This document shows, piece by piece, positions 47,393 to 58,368 of a stretch of 64,000 nucleotides of DNA. Position 1 is the stretch's first letter, and the number at the start of each line of letters is the position of its first letter. Location: NCBI RefSeq assembly GCF_030867095.1, contig NC_081824.1:49820882-49884881 (forward strand), written 5' to 3'. Position numbers and translations under genes: made by a program. Below the pieces are notes generated by a model. The model was not told where the DNA came from, made no database searches, and worked only from the letters and a program-made list of their open reading frames with translations. The DNA comes from Alligator mississippiensis. Its lineage: Eukaryota > Chordata > Crocodylia > Alligatoridae.

Positions 47393-48561
47393 CTAGGGAC
47401 AGACATTACTCATAAACAGGTTTACGTGATCAGAAACTGGTTTAAACCTGTAACAGAACATAAGTTCAGGGCACATAAACCAGTTTCAAAATGGCTGAAA
47501 CTGGTTTAAGATAAACCTGGTTGAATGTAGTATCAGACTTAACTGATTGAGGTCAAACCAGTTTATGCAATGTCTGTCCCAGACCCCTTCCTAGTTTAAG
47601 TTGCATCAGAGTCCCCCAGCATCCCAGATGCTTTGCAGCCCTGGGCTGAGCTGGGCTGCCTGCTCCAGACAGCAGGGCTGGCCCTGTCCCTCTGCTCTCT
47701 ACCCAGAGGTGTGGCAGAGACTGCAGGCACAGCAGGGTCTGCCTGGCTTCCCCCTGCCCCCACCCCCCCACCTCCCTCGCCACTCACTATTCAAGCAGGG
47801 ATCCCCCTCTCCCTCCCTTCCAACTCCCACAGCACAGACCTCAGCCCCACAGACCCTAGTCTGCTTGATATGCTAGCTAATTCTGAGACGTGTGTGTGTG
47901 TGTCCAATTTCACTGGGACAGGACAAGGCCAGACAGGACAGTGTCCACTTACGGCTTTTTGGAACTAATTAACAAGTCAGTTGGCAATGTCCCTCTATTC
48001 CTTCCAGAGAAAAAGCTGTTTAAGAAGAGCTTGAATGAATGAGAAAAGCTTTTGTTTTCTTGATGGGCTGCTAAATGCTGTTATCAGCTCCCTGCTGGCT
48101 CCCTCACCTCTCAAGTTTACTGCAAACAGTATGAAGAAGCAGGGAGAGGGAGATTGAAAAACTCAGTATCATCAACAGATGCATGCACTGCACCTCCCCC
48201 CCTCCCCTTTCAGAGTGCTGGCTGGGGGCTGGCAACACTCTTGAGTAGTGAGAAGAGAAAAGCCTGGGACTGGGCAGGCAGGGTGGGGGTTTAAACCCCT
48301 CCCTAATCAGAGTGTCCTGCCGGGTCCTGGTCACAACCCCCTTCAGTTCAGCATTATGGAAGGGAGGGAGGACTGCTCTAGTGCCCCCCTCTCCCCCCCC
48401 CCCCCGGCTTCTAGCCTGAGCCACTGCAGGCATGTGCCTGCATTTTTCCAGTCCAGAGGGAATGTCTGTGGGGTTGCAAACCAGTTCAACCTAGGCAGAT
48501 TAGACTAACCTGCAAAGATTGAATCAATTCAGGTTCAGGTTTTTTGAATGTTTGTCCCTAG
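47393..48561. mobile_element. TIR element of the CTAGGGACAGACATT family
   Basis: The left end CTAGGGACAGACATTA and the right end AATGTTTGTCCCTAG (48547-48561) are inverted repeats. The first 190 bp (47393-47583) are themselves bounded by CTAGGGACAGACATT and ATGTCTGTCCCAG, and contain repeated AAACTGGTTTA / AAACCAGTTT words on both strands, so this part could be an independent MITE. The middle is GC-rich and C-rich, with no transposase. The same left segment recurs in reverse complement at 61745-61945, including GTTCAGKGCACATAAACCAG and the neighbouring AGAGTCCCCCAGCATCC text. No clear target duplication was seen. Confidence 0.68.
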
Positions 48562-48854
48562 CCTATAAGGTGATATTCAAACAAATAGGGAAAATGGAGG
48601 ATAAGGGTTACAATAACACAATTGTTTGAATGTGCTTGTACACGTCTTTATAGTTCTTTTCTCTCCCCCCACCATTTTTATGTTCTTTTAATCTTAAAAT
48701 TTCATTATATGACCCTTAAAACTCAAAAAAACAAAAACAAAACAATTTATCTATGAATTTTCCACACGATAAATTGAACATAGTCCTTAAATTCTTAATA
48801 CACTAAAATAATATTAATACTTTGTACTTAGTCAGTGTTCATTGTTAGTGTTAT

Positions 48855-48985
48855 CACACTAAAGAAAGGAAGATGAGCATAATCCCCATTTTATGGATGG
48901 GGAAACTGAGGAAGAACGACAGCCCACAACCACATAACATGTCAGAGGAACAGGAACCAGATGTTATAACTCTCTATTGTGCCTT
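48855..48985 (-). repeat. MIR-like SINE remnant
   Basis: The plus strand reads CCCCATTTTATGGATGGGGAAACTGAGG followed by a decayed CCACATAACATGTCAGAGG stretch, the antisense of the MIR 3' half. MIR is common to amniotes. Identified by pattern recall. Confidence 0.65.
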
Positions 48986-48989
48986 ATTC

Positions 48990-50350
48990 ATTGCACATAA
49001 TGCATATCTACTTTTTTAAAGAATCTGTGTGTAATGATGCCAGCATTTTAATAATTGTAAGAACTTTTGTTTTTTTCAAAATGTTGTTCGATCACTGAGA
49101 CTCTGTCCCAACTGACCCAGTAACCACCTGGACTTTCAGTGTTAATCAAAGAGGTGAAGGAACATGGCCACCCCTTAGTGGATTGGGGCAAATATAGTTC
49201 AGTTCAAAAGAAAAAAACCCATGACATGACATTAGTAAAGGCTGAAGGATAGAGACAGTACATGTGTTTCATTACTCATAATAGAGGGGGAAAAAACAAC
49301 TCGATGCAGACAGCAAAGAAGTGACATTTTTGCAAAGAGTGTAGGTGATAAGTTGAAGACACATTTGTGGCTTGGAAACTCTAGGCAGCCTTGTTGGAAT
49401 GTTTGAAGAAAGGTGTTGTTAATCCAGAACCAGTTATTCAAATTTGAGAGAAAAGTCCTATTTCAGGAACTCTTCAGGAGCACCAGGACAGTGTCATAAA
49501 ATCTGGGACTTTTCTGAGAATTCAGGATAGTTTGTACCTTCGTTTAATTCATAACTGGTAACACAACAAAATCCCAGCAACAATCAAGCAGGAACTCAGC
49601 TGTCAGCTTTCTACAAAACCTTTTACCCCACTTCATTATTGTGGGAAGCTTGCCCTCACTGTCTTCAAAATAATTTACAGAACATACTTTTTGGTTTCGA
49701 AAGGAATTATTTTCAGATAAACTATTTCTTGAATAATTAATTCACTGATAAATACCTGAACAAATTTATGAAATAATTCATAGACAGGCTGCTCATTCTT
49801 TCCCTTCTATCTGCAAGGGACTTTTATCTGAGTGTTTTGAAGGTTTGTTTCTTATATATGTGATTTCTGATGGAGGACTAAATCAAAGCAGCAGCTGTTC
49901 AAACTGGTTTTGAAGTTATCTGTTAGTTGTGATTCAGTTACCAAAAAGCCGTTTTCTGTACACATAACTGTCATTCTTGAGACAACATTACCCCATTAAA
50001 ACTGCAACAGGGTACAGGGGAGATGCTTAACTGTACTAGCAAGGGAAATACAATCTCTAAGGTCCTGAGAGGACAATTAGGGACTGAGGAGCAGGTTTAG
50101 TGATTCTGAGGACTTTGTTTCCACCCTCTCTCAAGATCCTGGCTGATCAGGAAATGGCAAGGGAGGAGAACTTCCTCTGTGTCTCCTACTGTCTTTGTCT
50201 GGGTCTGTGTGTTGGTGAGGGTAGAGGACAGCTGGCTAGGAGGGCAGAGGAGATATTTAATTGTCCTTCTCCTCATCGGGTATTTACAGATCTTAGGGTA
50301 CAAAGCAGCTATGCTACTGAGGATGTTGCTCAGCTCTCACTGATCTATAA
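48990..50350. other. Intronic stretch, unassigned
   Basis: No recognisable exon, RNA gene or repeat. The longest frame (50100-50477, plus) runs into the neighbouring MITE and has no family resemblance. Confidence 0.5.
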
Positions 50351-50356
50351 TGAAAG

Positions 50357-50607
50357 TGGGCACATCTACATGAGACACTACATTGCCATAGCAACAAGCT
50401 ACAGTGACGTAGCTCATCGCTACAGAGACATAGCATTGGCAGGCATGAGCCACGACACCACCAGTAATGCACAGTAACAACAAGCTACTGTGCAGTAGGG
50501 TTGGAAACGACTGTGATGCTGGGATTGTGCAGTACCAGTGGTTACTGCGTAGTCAGTTAGTACTTTCGTAACAACTGCATAGTCAGGTGCTTATGTAGAC
50601 ACACCCA
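50357..50607. mobile_element. MITE of the GGGCACATCTACATG family
   Basis: The left end TGGGCACATCTACATGAG and the inverse of the right end (TGGGTGTGTCTACATAAG) match the termini of the Harbinger-like element at 19751-20126. The 250-bp interior differs: it is built on CTACTGTGCAGTA / TACAGTGACGTAG words that fold on themselves, and it is shared with the partial copy at 63765-63945. No TAA duplication is preserved. Confidence 0.7.
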
Positions 50608-51514
50608 ATATAGTTTAAAGTGTGTTTGTGCAATATTATGCGTCTGATTGATTGCTTTGGGGTGAGGAGGGTCAAAAAAAGTGCTTTTCCTTCTCAGCAA
50701 GACTTCTGTCTTTGCAGCATCTTGGAACAGCAGTTTTAGGTTAATAAAGATTATAGGAAGAATTTATGTTTGTAAGTAAATCTGTACTATACTTCTGTTA
50801 CAGCTTGTGCCAGTATCTGATATGGGCGAGCAAAATGGGGCTGGCATCCATGGGTCAACATTATACCCTAGTGATAACTAGGAAGAAAAGGAAATCTTGA
50901 ATATTTATGAAGGTCCTTCTTATGTGTACCCCCATCCTCCCACACACAGGTAAGTGAGAGGATCCAGTAGAAGTCTGAATTCCAGTGTTTATGATAAGGC
51001 CATAGCGGACGCATTCACAGCATGGCCTGTCAGATTCTAACAAATCTGAGAATTCTGCTAAATACTTTGTCACAAGGACATGAAAAAGGGAAGTGTTTAT
51101 GATAAGGAGGAATAACCCTAGTCATCTACCATGGAAGTAATTTGTAACGCCACACAAGACACCAAATACATCACTGGTATTTTGGGGTTTTAACATCCTC
51201 TGGTCCCAATTAAAATGAATAAAGTTGTGGCTTCTACTTTATAATAAAACATCTACCTTAAAATATATTTCTAGATCTGTGTTTCATTGTCCAGCATCTT
51301 TTCATCAAGCAGCTATTGTGGAAAGTTATGACTTCACAGTTTGAATTGGTTCCTTAAGCACCTTGGGAAAAAGTCACAGACAGGGCGCAACTGACTAGGA
51401 CCAAATATATTAGTTTTCCTCTGTACTTATTGTGTATACAATGCCCTCAAAATACTTTCCTACTGTAGCTGTTTGCTATAAACAACAACAAACTCATTTT
51501 AAAATGATGGCTCT
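50608..51514. other. Intronic stretch, unassigned
   Basis: No gene or repeat recognised between the MITE and the young CR1 insertion. Confidence 0.5.
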
Positions 51515-53945
51515 TATAGATTCATAGATTCATAGATGTTAGGGTCGGAAGGGACCTCAATAGATCATCGAGTCCGACCCCCTGCATAAGCAGGAAATAG
51601 TGCTGGGTCTAGATGACCCCAGCTAGATGCTCATCTAACCTCCTCTTGAAGACCCCCAGGGTAGGGGAGAGCACCACCTCCCTTAGGAGCCCGTTCCAGA
51701 CCTTGGCCACTCGAACTGTGAAGAAGTTCTTCCTAATGTCCAATCTCAATTTGCTCTCTGCTAGCTTGTGGCCATTGTTTCTTGTAACCCCCGGGGGCGC
51801 CTTGGTGAATAAATACTCACCAATTCTCTTCTGTGCCCCCGTGATGAACTTAAAGGCAGCCACAAGGTCGCCTCTCAACCTTCTCTTGCGGAGGCTGAAA
51901 AGGTCCAGTTTCTCTAGTCTCTCCTCGTAGGGCTTGGTCTGCAGGCCCTTGACCATACGAGTTGCCCTTCTCTGGACCCTCTCCAGGTTATCCGCATCCT
52001 TCTTGAAGTGTGGCACCCAGAATTGCACGCAGTACTCCAACTGAGGTCTGACCAGCGCCCTATAGAGGGGAAGTATTACCTCCCTGGACTTATTCGTCAT
52101 GCATCTGCTGATGCACGATAAAGTGCCATTGGCTTTTCTGATGGCTTCGTCACACTGCCGGCTCATGTTCATCTTGGAGTCCACTAGGACTCCAAGATCC
52201 CTTTCCACCTCTGTGCCACCCAGCAGGTCATTCCCTAGGCTGTAGGTGTGCTGGACATTTTTCCTCCCTAGGAGCAGCACTTTGCATTTCTCCTTGTTGA
52301 ACTGCATCCTGTTGTTTTCTGCCCACTTGTCCAACCTATCCAGGTCTGCCTGCAGCTGTTCCCTGCCCTCCGGCGTGTCCACTTCTCCCCATAGCTTTGT
52401 GTCATCTGCAAACTTGGACAGAGTACATTTCACTCCCTCGTCCAAGTCACTGATGAAGACATTAAAGAGTATCAGTCCAAGGACTGAGCCCTGCGGGATC
52501 CCACTGCCCACACCCTTCCAGGTCGAGACCGACCCATCCACCACGATGCTTTGGGTGCGACCCTCTAGCCAATTCGCCACCCACCGGACTGTGTAGTCAT
52601 CCACATCACAGCCTCTTAACTTGTTCACCAGTATGGGGTGGGATACCGTATCGAAGGCCTTCCTGAAGTCTAAGTATATGACATCCACCCCTCCTCCTGT
52701 GTCCAGGCGTTTCGTAACCTGGTCATAGAAAGAGACTAGATTGGTCAGGCACGATCTGCCTGCCACAAACCCGTGCTGGTTTCCCCTCAGCATAATTTGC
52801 CCTGTCGGGCTCTCACAAATGTGAGCCTTGATAATTTTTTCAAAGACTTTACCAAGGATGGAGGTGAGACTGACTGACCTATAGTTGCCCGGGTCCTCCT
52901 TCCTCCCCTTTTTGAAAATGGGGACCACGTTAGCCCTTTTCCAGTCCTCCGGGACTTGGCCCGTGTGCCACGAGCGTTCGAATATTCCCGCCAGTGGCTC
53001 TGCAATGATGTCGGCCAGTGCCTTCAGCACCCTCGGATGGAGCTCATCCGGGCATGCCGACTTAAAGGCATCCAGTTCCTCCAAGTGACTCTGCACCACC
53101 TCAGGATCTACGTATGGAAGTCTGGCGCCTTGCTGCTGCCTCTCTACAACCCCAGTGAGAGACTTGTCGTGCCCCTCACTTAGGAACACTGAGGCAAAGA
53201 ACTTGTTGAGGAGTTCAGCCTTGTCCCCCCTCTCTGTCACCAATTGTTTCTGCTCATTTAGCAGTGGTCCCTGGGCCTTCCTTTTACTCCCTATATATTT
53301 AAAAAACAGTTTCTTGTTGTCTTTTACTTGGGTTGCCATCCTCAGTTCCATGGTAGCTTTGGCCCGCCTAACTGCCTCCCTACAAGCACAAGCAGAGGAG
53401 GTATATTCATCTTTAGTGATCTCACCCTGTTTCCACTTTTTATGTGCTCCCCTTTTGGCCCTTAGGCTGCCCTGGATTTCTCTGGTCAGCCATGGAAGCC
53501 TCCTGGCCCCTTTCCCTTTTTTGCCTCGCTCAGGGATTGTCTCGCTTTGTGCCCGAAGGATCGTTTCCTTAAGGCACAGCCACCCTTCTTGGGCTCCCAT
53601 CCCTTCAAAACTCCTACTCTGCAGTGCGTCCTTGACTAATCGCCTGAGTGCATTGAGATCAGCTTTCCTAAAGTCTAGCACTTTCACCCTACTAGTTACC
53701 TTACCCACTCGACGTCTTATGTTGAATTCTATTATAAGGTGATCACTGTCTCCCAAATGGCTACCGATCTGGAGGTCCCCTATCATGTCATCCCCTGTTG
53801 CCAATACCAGATGCAGTATGGCATTCCCCCTAGTGGGCTCTGACAATTTCAACATTAAACTAGGAAGAATCTGCTCACTTAAATGTGTGCGCATTTGAAA
53901 CTGACACTCAGAAAAAAACAAAACAAATCTAGGAGGTCTGAAACT
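51515..53945 (-). mobile_element. Young CR1 LINE, 5'-truncated in the endonuclease
   Basis: The element ends at its 3' side with an octamer repeat (ATCTATGA ATCTATGA, minus strand, about 51515-51536), the typical CR1 terminus, directly after a short 3' UTR of about 90 bases (51520-51608) carrying GAGGTCCCTTCCGACCC. The body is one long reverse-transcriptase frame. The 5' end falls inside the endonuclease, probably between 53850 and 53950; the exact break is unclear. It is markedly more GC-rich and far better preserved than the other LINE copies here. It lies in the sense orientation of the host gene. Confidence 0.92.
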
Positions 53946-53975
53946 CATGAAACTAAAACTAAAGACAATGTTCAT
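51609..53975 (-). CDS. CR1 ORF2 remnant: endonuclease C-terminus plus complete reverse transcriptase
   Basis: An uninterrupted 788-codon frame. Residues about 51-85 are the end of an AP-type endonuclease (LVLATGDD, then GDSDHLIIEF with the conserved SDH at 77-79). About 200-330 is the CR1 pre-RT segment. The RT core follows with [16 protein letters not shown] (351-366), HGFVAGRSCLTNLV (401-414), YLDFRKAFD with catalytic Asp 436, GIPQGSVLG (492-500) and FADD (522-525). The thumb and C-terminal CR1 blocks run to the stop. The first 35-45 residues do not look like CR1 with certainty and may come from the flank; the Met is not a meaningful start. Substitutions at conserved positions (Leu for Pro after QGSVLG, Ser for Pro in NYRPVSLT) suggest early decay. 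Full ORF2 would be about 200 residues longer, so the copy cannot retrotranspose on its own. Confidence 0.92.
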   Translation of the reverse strand: MNIVFSFSFMSFRPPRFVLFFSECQFQMRTHLSEQILPSLMLKLSEPTRGNAILHLVLATGDDMIGDLQIGSHLGDSDHLIIEFNIRRRVGKVTSRVKVLDFRKADLNALRRLVKDALQSRSFEGMGAQEGWLCLKETILRAQSETIPERGKKGKGARRLPWLTREIQGSLRAKRGAHKKWKQGEITKDEYTSSACACREAVRRAKATMELRMATQVKDNKKLFFKYIGSKRKAQGPLLNEQKQLVTERGDKAELLNKFFASVFLSEGHDKSLTGVVERQQQGARLPYVDPEVVQSHLEELDAFKSACPDELHPRVLKALADIIAEPLAGIFERSWHTGQVPEDWKRANVVPIFKKGRKEDPGNYRSVSLTSILGKVFEKIIKAHICESPTGQIMLRGNQHGFVAGRSCLTNLVSFYDQVTKRLDTGGGVDVIYLDFRKAFDTVSHPILVNKLRGCDVDDYTVRWVANWLEGRTQSIVVDGSVSTWKGVGSGIPQGSVLGLILFNVFISDLDEGVKCTLSKFADDTKLWGEVDTPEGREQLQADLDRLDKWAENNRMQFNKEKCKVLLLGRKNVQHTYSLGNDLLGGTEVERDLGVLVDSKMNMSRQCDEAIRKANGTLSCISRCMTNKSREVILPLYRALVRPQLEYCVQFWVPHFKKDADNLERVQRRATRMVKGLQTKPYEERLEKLDLFSLRKRRLRGDLVAAFKFITGAQKRIGEYLFTKAPPGVTRNNGHKLAESKLRLDIRKNFFTVRVAKVWNGLLREVVLSPTLGVFKRRLDEHLAGVI

Positions 53976-54935
53976 CTAAAAGTTAAATTGCCAAGTTTCA
54001 AAAACCTCTACTTTTAAAAACAAGGCTGTTCAGCCTCTAAGTAGCTAGGGACAAGGCCCACAAGCCACACCAGGGTGAGTCACACACAGTGCCCCTTGGG
54101 TCACACGTCCCATAGACATAGAGCCACACTGCACCATGCACCTGCATTCCCCCCTTCCCCATCAATGCACCAAGCACTTGTGCAGGCTAATGCTCCCTCT
54201 ACCACTGCACTACACAACTCCAGGCTCATGCTTAGCTCCCCTGACTGTGCTATGCTATACTGTACTGCCCTGCTCCCCATGGTGGGGGCAGGAAGCAGAA
54301 GTCAGGGGAAGGAAGGGGAGCCCAGAGAGTCTGTTTCCTCTTGCAGCCAAAACCATGGGGGATTGCCAGCTGGGCAGGAGTCTGGGCACCACAACTTAAC
54401 CCCTCATGGGCTGCATTATATTGTGCTCATATGCAAAGTATATTATAAACATAAAGAATCAATTTACAAACACAAAATACTAAACTGAGTCAAGAGAAAG
54501 AAACTGTTATTATCAAGTCCACCAGAATTTCCCACAGAATAGGGCTACCTTATCATAAGTCCTTTTTTACTGCCTCTTTGTTTAAAAAAAATAATAATCT
54601 AACCTCTCATGGCTTCCAATTCTAGATATTAATCATTGAGATATATTACTATGACATCTCTCCTCAATCCTGTAGTCAACAAAACTGCTTATGGGGGCTG
54701 GGATTCACTGAAAATACCAATACAGGATAAAAGTATTGTTAAATGGGTTCTCTAGTGACTGTTTTAATTTGGGAAAGTATTCTTCTTCTGTTGTACTTTA
54801 AGAAAATAGGAACATAAAAACTGCCAGAAATTAGACCAAAGTAGTGCATCCAAAATAGTGCCCAGCATAAGAAACAGGATAGTATAATCTACCCCTGTCA
54901 TACACATCCAAGTGAGAAAGTTACATCCTTTCAGG
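53976..54935. other. Intronic stretch, unassigned
   Basis: A moderately GC-rich patch at about 54060-54400 contains CCCCTT/CACCAT words and frames without family resemblance. It may be part of another non-autonomous element, but no termini were found. Confidence 0.4.
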
Positions 54936-54939
54936 GATA

Positions 54940-55060
54940 CAGGTTGTGGCTGTGTTGGTCTAAGAACACAGGCAGACAAGGTTCTCTGGGTGAATCTGAT
55001 ATCTTTTATTAGACCAATTCAACTAGGATTCACCCAAAGAACCTTGTCTGCCAAAGCTAC
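54940..55060. repeat. Short fold-back copy of the GATATCTTTTATT family
   Basis: A 25-bp arm at 54971-54995 (starting GGCAGACAAGGTTC) pairs with its reverse complement at 55028-55052, with one mismatch. The family core GATATCTTTTATTAGACCAA lies in the loop. The phrase TGTGTTGGTCTAAGAACACA precedes the left arm. I recall this wording from crocodilian and turtle repeats, but cannot give a family name. Confidence 0.75.
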
Positions 55061-55089
55061 ATCCTCGCATTTATATTTAATGGTTCCTG

Positions 55090-57140
55090 ACTGTCAATCT
55101 TCCTAAGAGTTGATCTCCTGAACCCTGTTATATTATTGGCTTCCATTTCTGGTGGCAATGAGCTCTATGTGTTAATTACATGCTTTCTAAAAAAAATAGT
55201 ACTACCTTCTGTTTGTTTCAATCATGCTGTCCAATTATCCCAGTTGTGACCCCTAGTTTTTGTTTAGAATATATAGTAAATAGCAATTCCCTATTCTCTT
55301 TTTGCATAGATCACAATTTTATCATGAATTTATCTAGCGTATCTTTCCTTCATCTGTTTCTTTTCTCTCCAAAGATATCTAGCCTTTCCAGTACCTCTTC
55401 ATGTGGATGTTTTATAGCCCTGATCATCTCTGTTGACTTTCTCTATACTTTTATTATTCTAAGGTATCCTTTTCAAGAAGAGTTGACCAAAACTGTAGAC
55501 AGTAATCAAGCTGTGGGTACATTATGGAATTATATAATATCATAATAGTTTCTCTATTTTTTCAAACTTCTTTCCTAATGATTTTTATTATCTGACTTGC
55601 CATTTTGACCACCACAGCACATTAATTTGAAGTTTTGGGAGAACACCACACTCTGATTCAAAGATGGCTTTTTTTAACGGTAATCCTAAATTCAGAGTCT
55701 TTTGTATATATACAGTCAGGATTTTTTTTTTCTCAACAGTTTGCATTTCTCAGTGTTAAATGGGATCTGCCACTTTATTGCTCATTCACTTAGCTTTGTG
55801 ACAACTTTCTGTAAGTCTTTCCATTAGCTTTGGACTTGACTACCCACAGTAATTTTATATTATTTATGAATGTTGTCATTTCACTGTTTATTCCTTTTCC
55901 AGATATTTTATGAGCATGTTGAATAGTACATATCCCAAAAAAGATCACCGCAAGACCCTCCTCTCCCCACCAAACTTCTTCCATCGTAAAAAATGACAAT
56001 TTCAGCCTGCTCTTTGTTTCCCATCTACTAACTAGCTTTAACTCTATGAAAGGATCATCCCTAAGACACCATTGCAGTTTAGTTTTTTTACAACCATTGA
56101 GGAGGGATTTTGTCAACAGCTTTCTGAAAATCCAAATATAATCTACCAACTGGACCTCCTATATCCACGTTTGTTGGACACCTTCAACACTTTTCAAAAG
56201 ATTGGTGAGATACAATTTTTCTTTAGAAATCCATATCAACTCTACCTCACCATGCCATATTTATCCATGTGTCTACTAATTCTATTTTTTGTATAATAGA
56301 TTCTACCAATATGCCAGTAACAGAAATTAGAATGACCTGTCTGTAGTTCCTTAGATCAATTCTGGAGACCTTTTTATAGATTGCTGGCAATTCTCCAGTC
56401 CACCAGGACTGAGGCTGATTTGAGTGACAGGCTGTATACTTTTGCTAATAGTTCATATTGGAGTTATTTTAGAACCCTTGTGTGAATACAGTCTGATCCA
56501 AGTCACTTAGGATCATAAGAAAGTAGGGCTGGAAGGGACCTCACAAGGTCATCTACCCAGCCCTACTGTTCAATGAATCATTTTGAAAGTTTATCTACTT
56601 TCATCTTAATTTGAACCAACTCTTCATATTTATCCTCTAAGAAGAATGAATCTGCCATGGGAGGCTCCCCAGCATCTTCTGTAGTAAAGGCCAAAGCAAC
56701 AAATTCATTAAGATTATCTGTTATGGCCTTGTCTTTCCTGAGTGCATCTTTCATTCTCTGGTTATCTAGTTGCCCACTGACTCTCTGGCAGCCTGACTGC
56801 CAAAAGTTTTAAAATATTATTAGCTTTTATAACTTTAGCAAGATGCTCCTTTAATTGTTTTGGCCTGCCTTATTATTGTGTACTTTCCAGTTTTTCTCAT
56901 TTGAGCATGATTTCCACTTTTTTGAATGATGACTTTTTCCCTTCAAAGGCTTCCATGACTCATTAAACTATGTTAGATATTTTGGATCATTTACTGTCTT
57001 TTTTGATTTGTGGCATGCAAGTACTTTGAGCATCTAATAAGTGTTTTTAAAACTGACTTTATATAACCTGTTGGCTTTTTACCCTCTTGAGTGCACCTTT
57101 TAACTTCTGTAATGCTTCTTCCAGGCACTGGCTGGCAGCG
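55090..57140 (-). mobile_element. Ancient CR1/L3-like LINE, near-continuous but heavily diverged
   Basis: Read as antisense on the plus strand, the order matches CR1/L3 ORF2 from its C-terminus upward: TTTCTCTCCAAAGATATCTAGCC (about 55362), the linker GTTAAATGGGATCTGCCAC (about 55756), TTTTATGAGCATGTTGAATAG (about 55907), GTCAACAGCTTTCTGAAAATCC (about 56112), GACCTGTCTGTAGTTCC (about 56334), ATTGCTGGCAATTCTCCAGTCC (about 56383) and ACAAATTCATTAAGATTATC (about 56699). All frames are broken. A short younger CR1 3' end (56508-56580) is embedded in it. It is on the minus strand. Confidence 0.65.
56508..56580 (-). mobile_element. CR1 3' fragment nested in the ancient LINE
   Basis: The plus strand reads GGATCATAAGAAAGTAGGGC then TGGAAGGGACCTCACAAGG, the antisense of the CR1 3' terminus. 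It is well preserved relative to the diverged LINE around it, so it arrived later. It is only about 70 bp long. Confidence 0.75.
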
Positions 57141-57144
57141 GGGT

Positions 57145-58365
57145 TACAGAAGGAATTTTACAGAGAGGTTGTATGCGGCTGTGGGGAATGACAAAGGAAG
57201 ATAGCACGCATGCACCCCAAAACTTCTGGGCTGGATTATATGGCCTGCTAAAATGGAAGTGCAGAAAAAGCTCCAAAAGGAGCCAGGTTGATTAATGGCT
57301 ACAGCCAGCCCAACCACACAGTTTGCCTAGAGCAAAAGACCATCAAAAGAAACAAGGGGAAAGACCAGGCCTACCCTCTAGGTAAAGAGGCCTTCCCCAG
57401 TATTAATCTCTTAAAACTTCAAAAGAAAAAGGGGGAAAAAAGGAGGAGACAGGAGATTCCAGACATTGGGACAATTCTCTCTCTGTATCCCCTCTACCTG
57501 AGCTTCCCTTTTCGCTATGTGCAACGCCTGCTCCTTTGGAGGAGACTTCACTCTTCAGCAGGCCCTAGCATCTTCTCTTCCCCCAAACCTAGCTCCCTTT
57601 ACATCCCTTTGCATGATATCATTGTGGCCTTGTCCAGTCAGGGAATGCCACACTCCAGTTCCTCTCCCAACCAACTGGCCTGAAGAATCCTCTGCTTCCC
57701 CTGGCCAATGAGGCCAGAGGGTTTTACATATTTTCCCCAGATACGGGTCCTACCTTGCTATGCACTGAGCACATGGTGAAAACACAGGGGCCATTTTGCC
57801 CTCATAAAAAACCTACACAAAACCCCCCACAATATACAACCCAATTGTGTATGTAGGTGTTACACTTCTAACTAGCTTCCTCATTTTTGTGTAGTTTTCA
57901 TTTGAAATGTTAAATATTGTTGTGGTGGATTAGGAGTTTTTTGGTTTATTTATTCCCTGCTGCAAGAATGTTGTTTTTTGACTGCATTGTGATCACTATT
58001 ACAGAATAGCTTGCAACTGATTCTGTATGCTACTCAGGACTAAATCAAAAACTTATTCTCTTGCTAGGACTCATTGCTACAAAAAAAAAAGTTTGAAAAG
58101 CTATGTAGCATGTAGAAATGCCGAGCCGTTGGCTTATGCACTTAGGAGTGATTTTATTCCACTATACTCAAAGCCCTGAAAATCCATTAATGCATCTACT
58201 TTTGCAACTTCTTATCCTTAAGACTAAGTCACAAAAAAGCAGTGAGGAAGATGTGGAGGGGGGCTTCTGCACACACCCTCTGTGTTAACATTTATTCAGG
58301 GATTTGAACAAGCTGGAGAAAGGGGACTCTTAGGGACCACTCCTCTCACAAATGCTCACTCAGGT
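57145..58365. other. Intronic stretch, unassigned
   Basis: No exon or repeat recognised. The 131-codon frame at 57288-57683 (plus) is compositionally mixed and has no family resemblance. The GC content of about 57120-57780 is above its surroundings. Confidence 0.45.
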
Positions 58366-58368
58366 TTA

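Noticed and set aside
53155-53742. 195-codon plus-strand frame
   Set aside because: Antisense shadow of the CR1 ORF2 frame on the minus strand.
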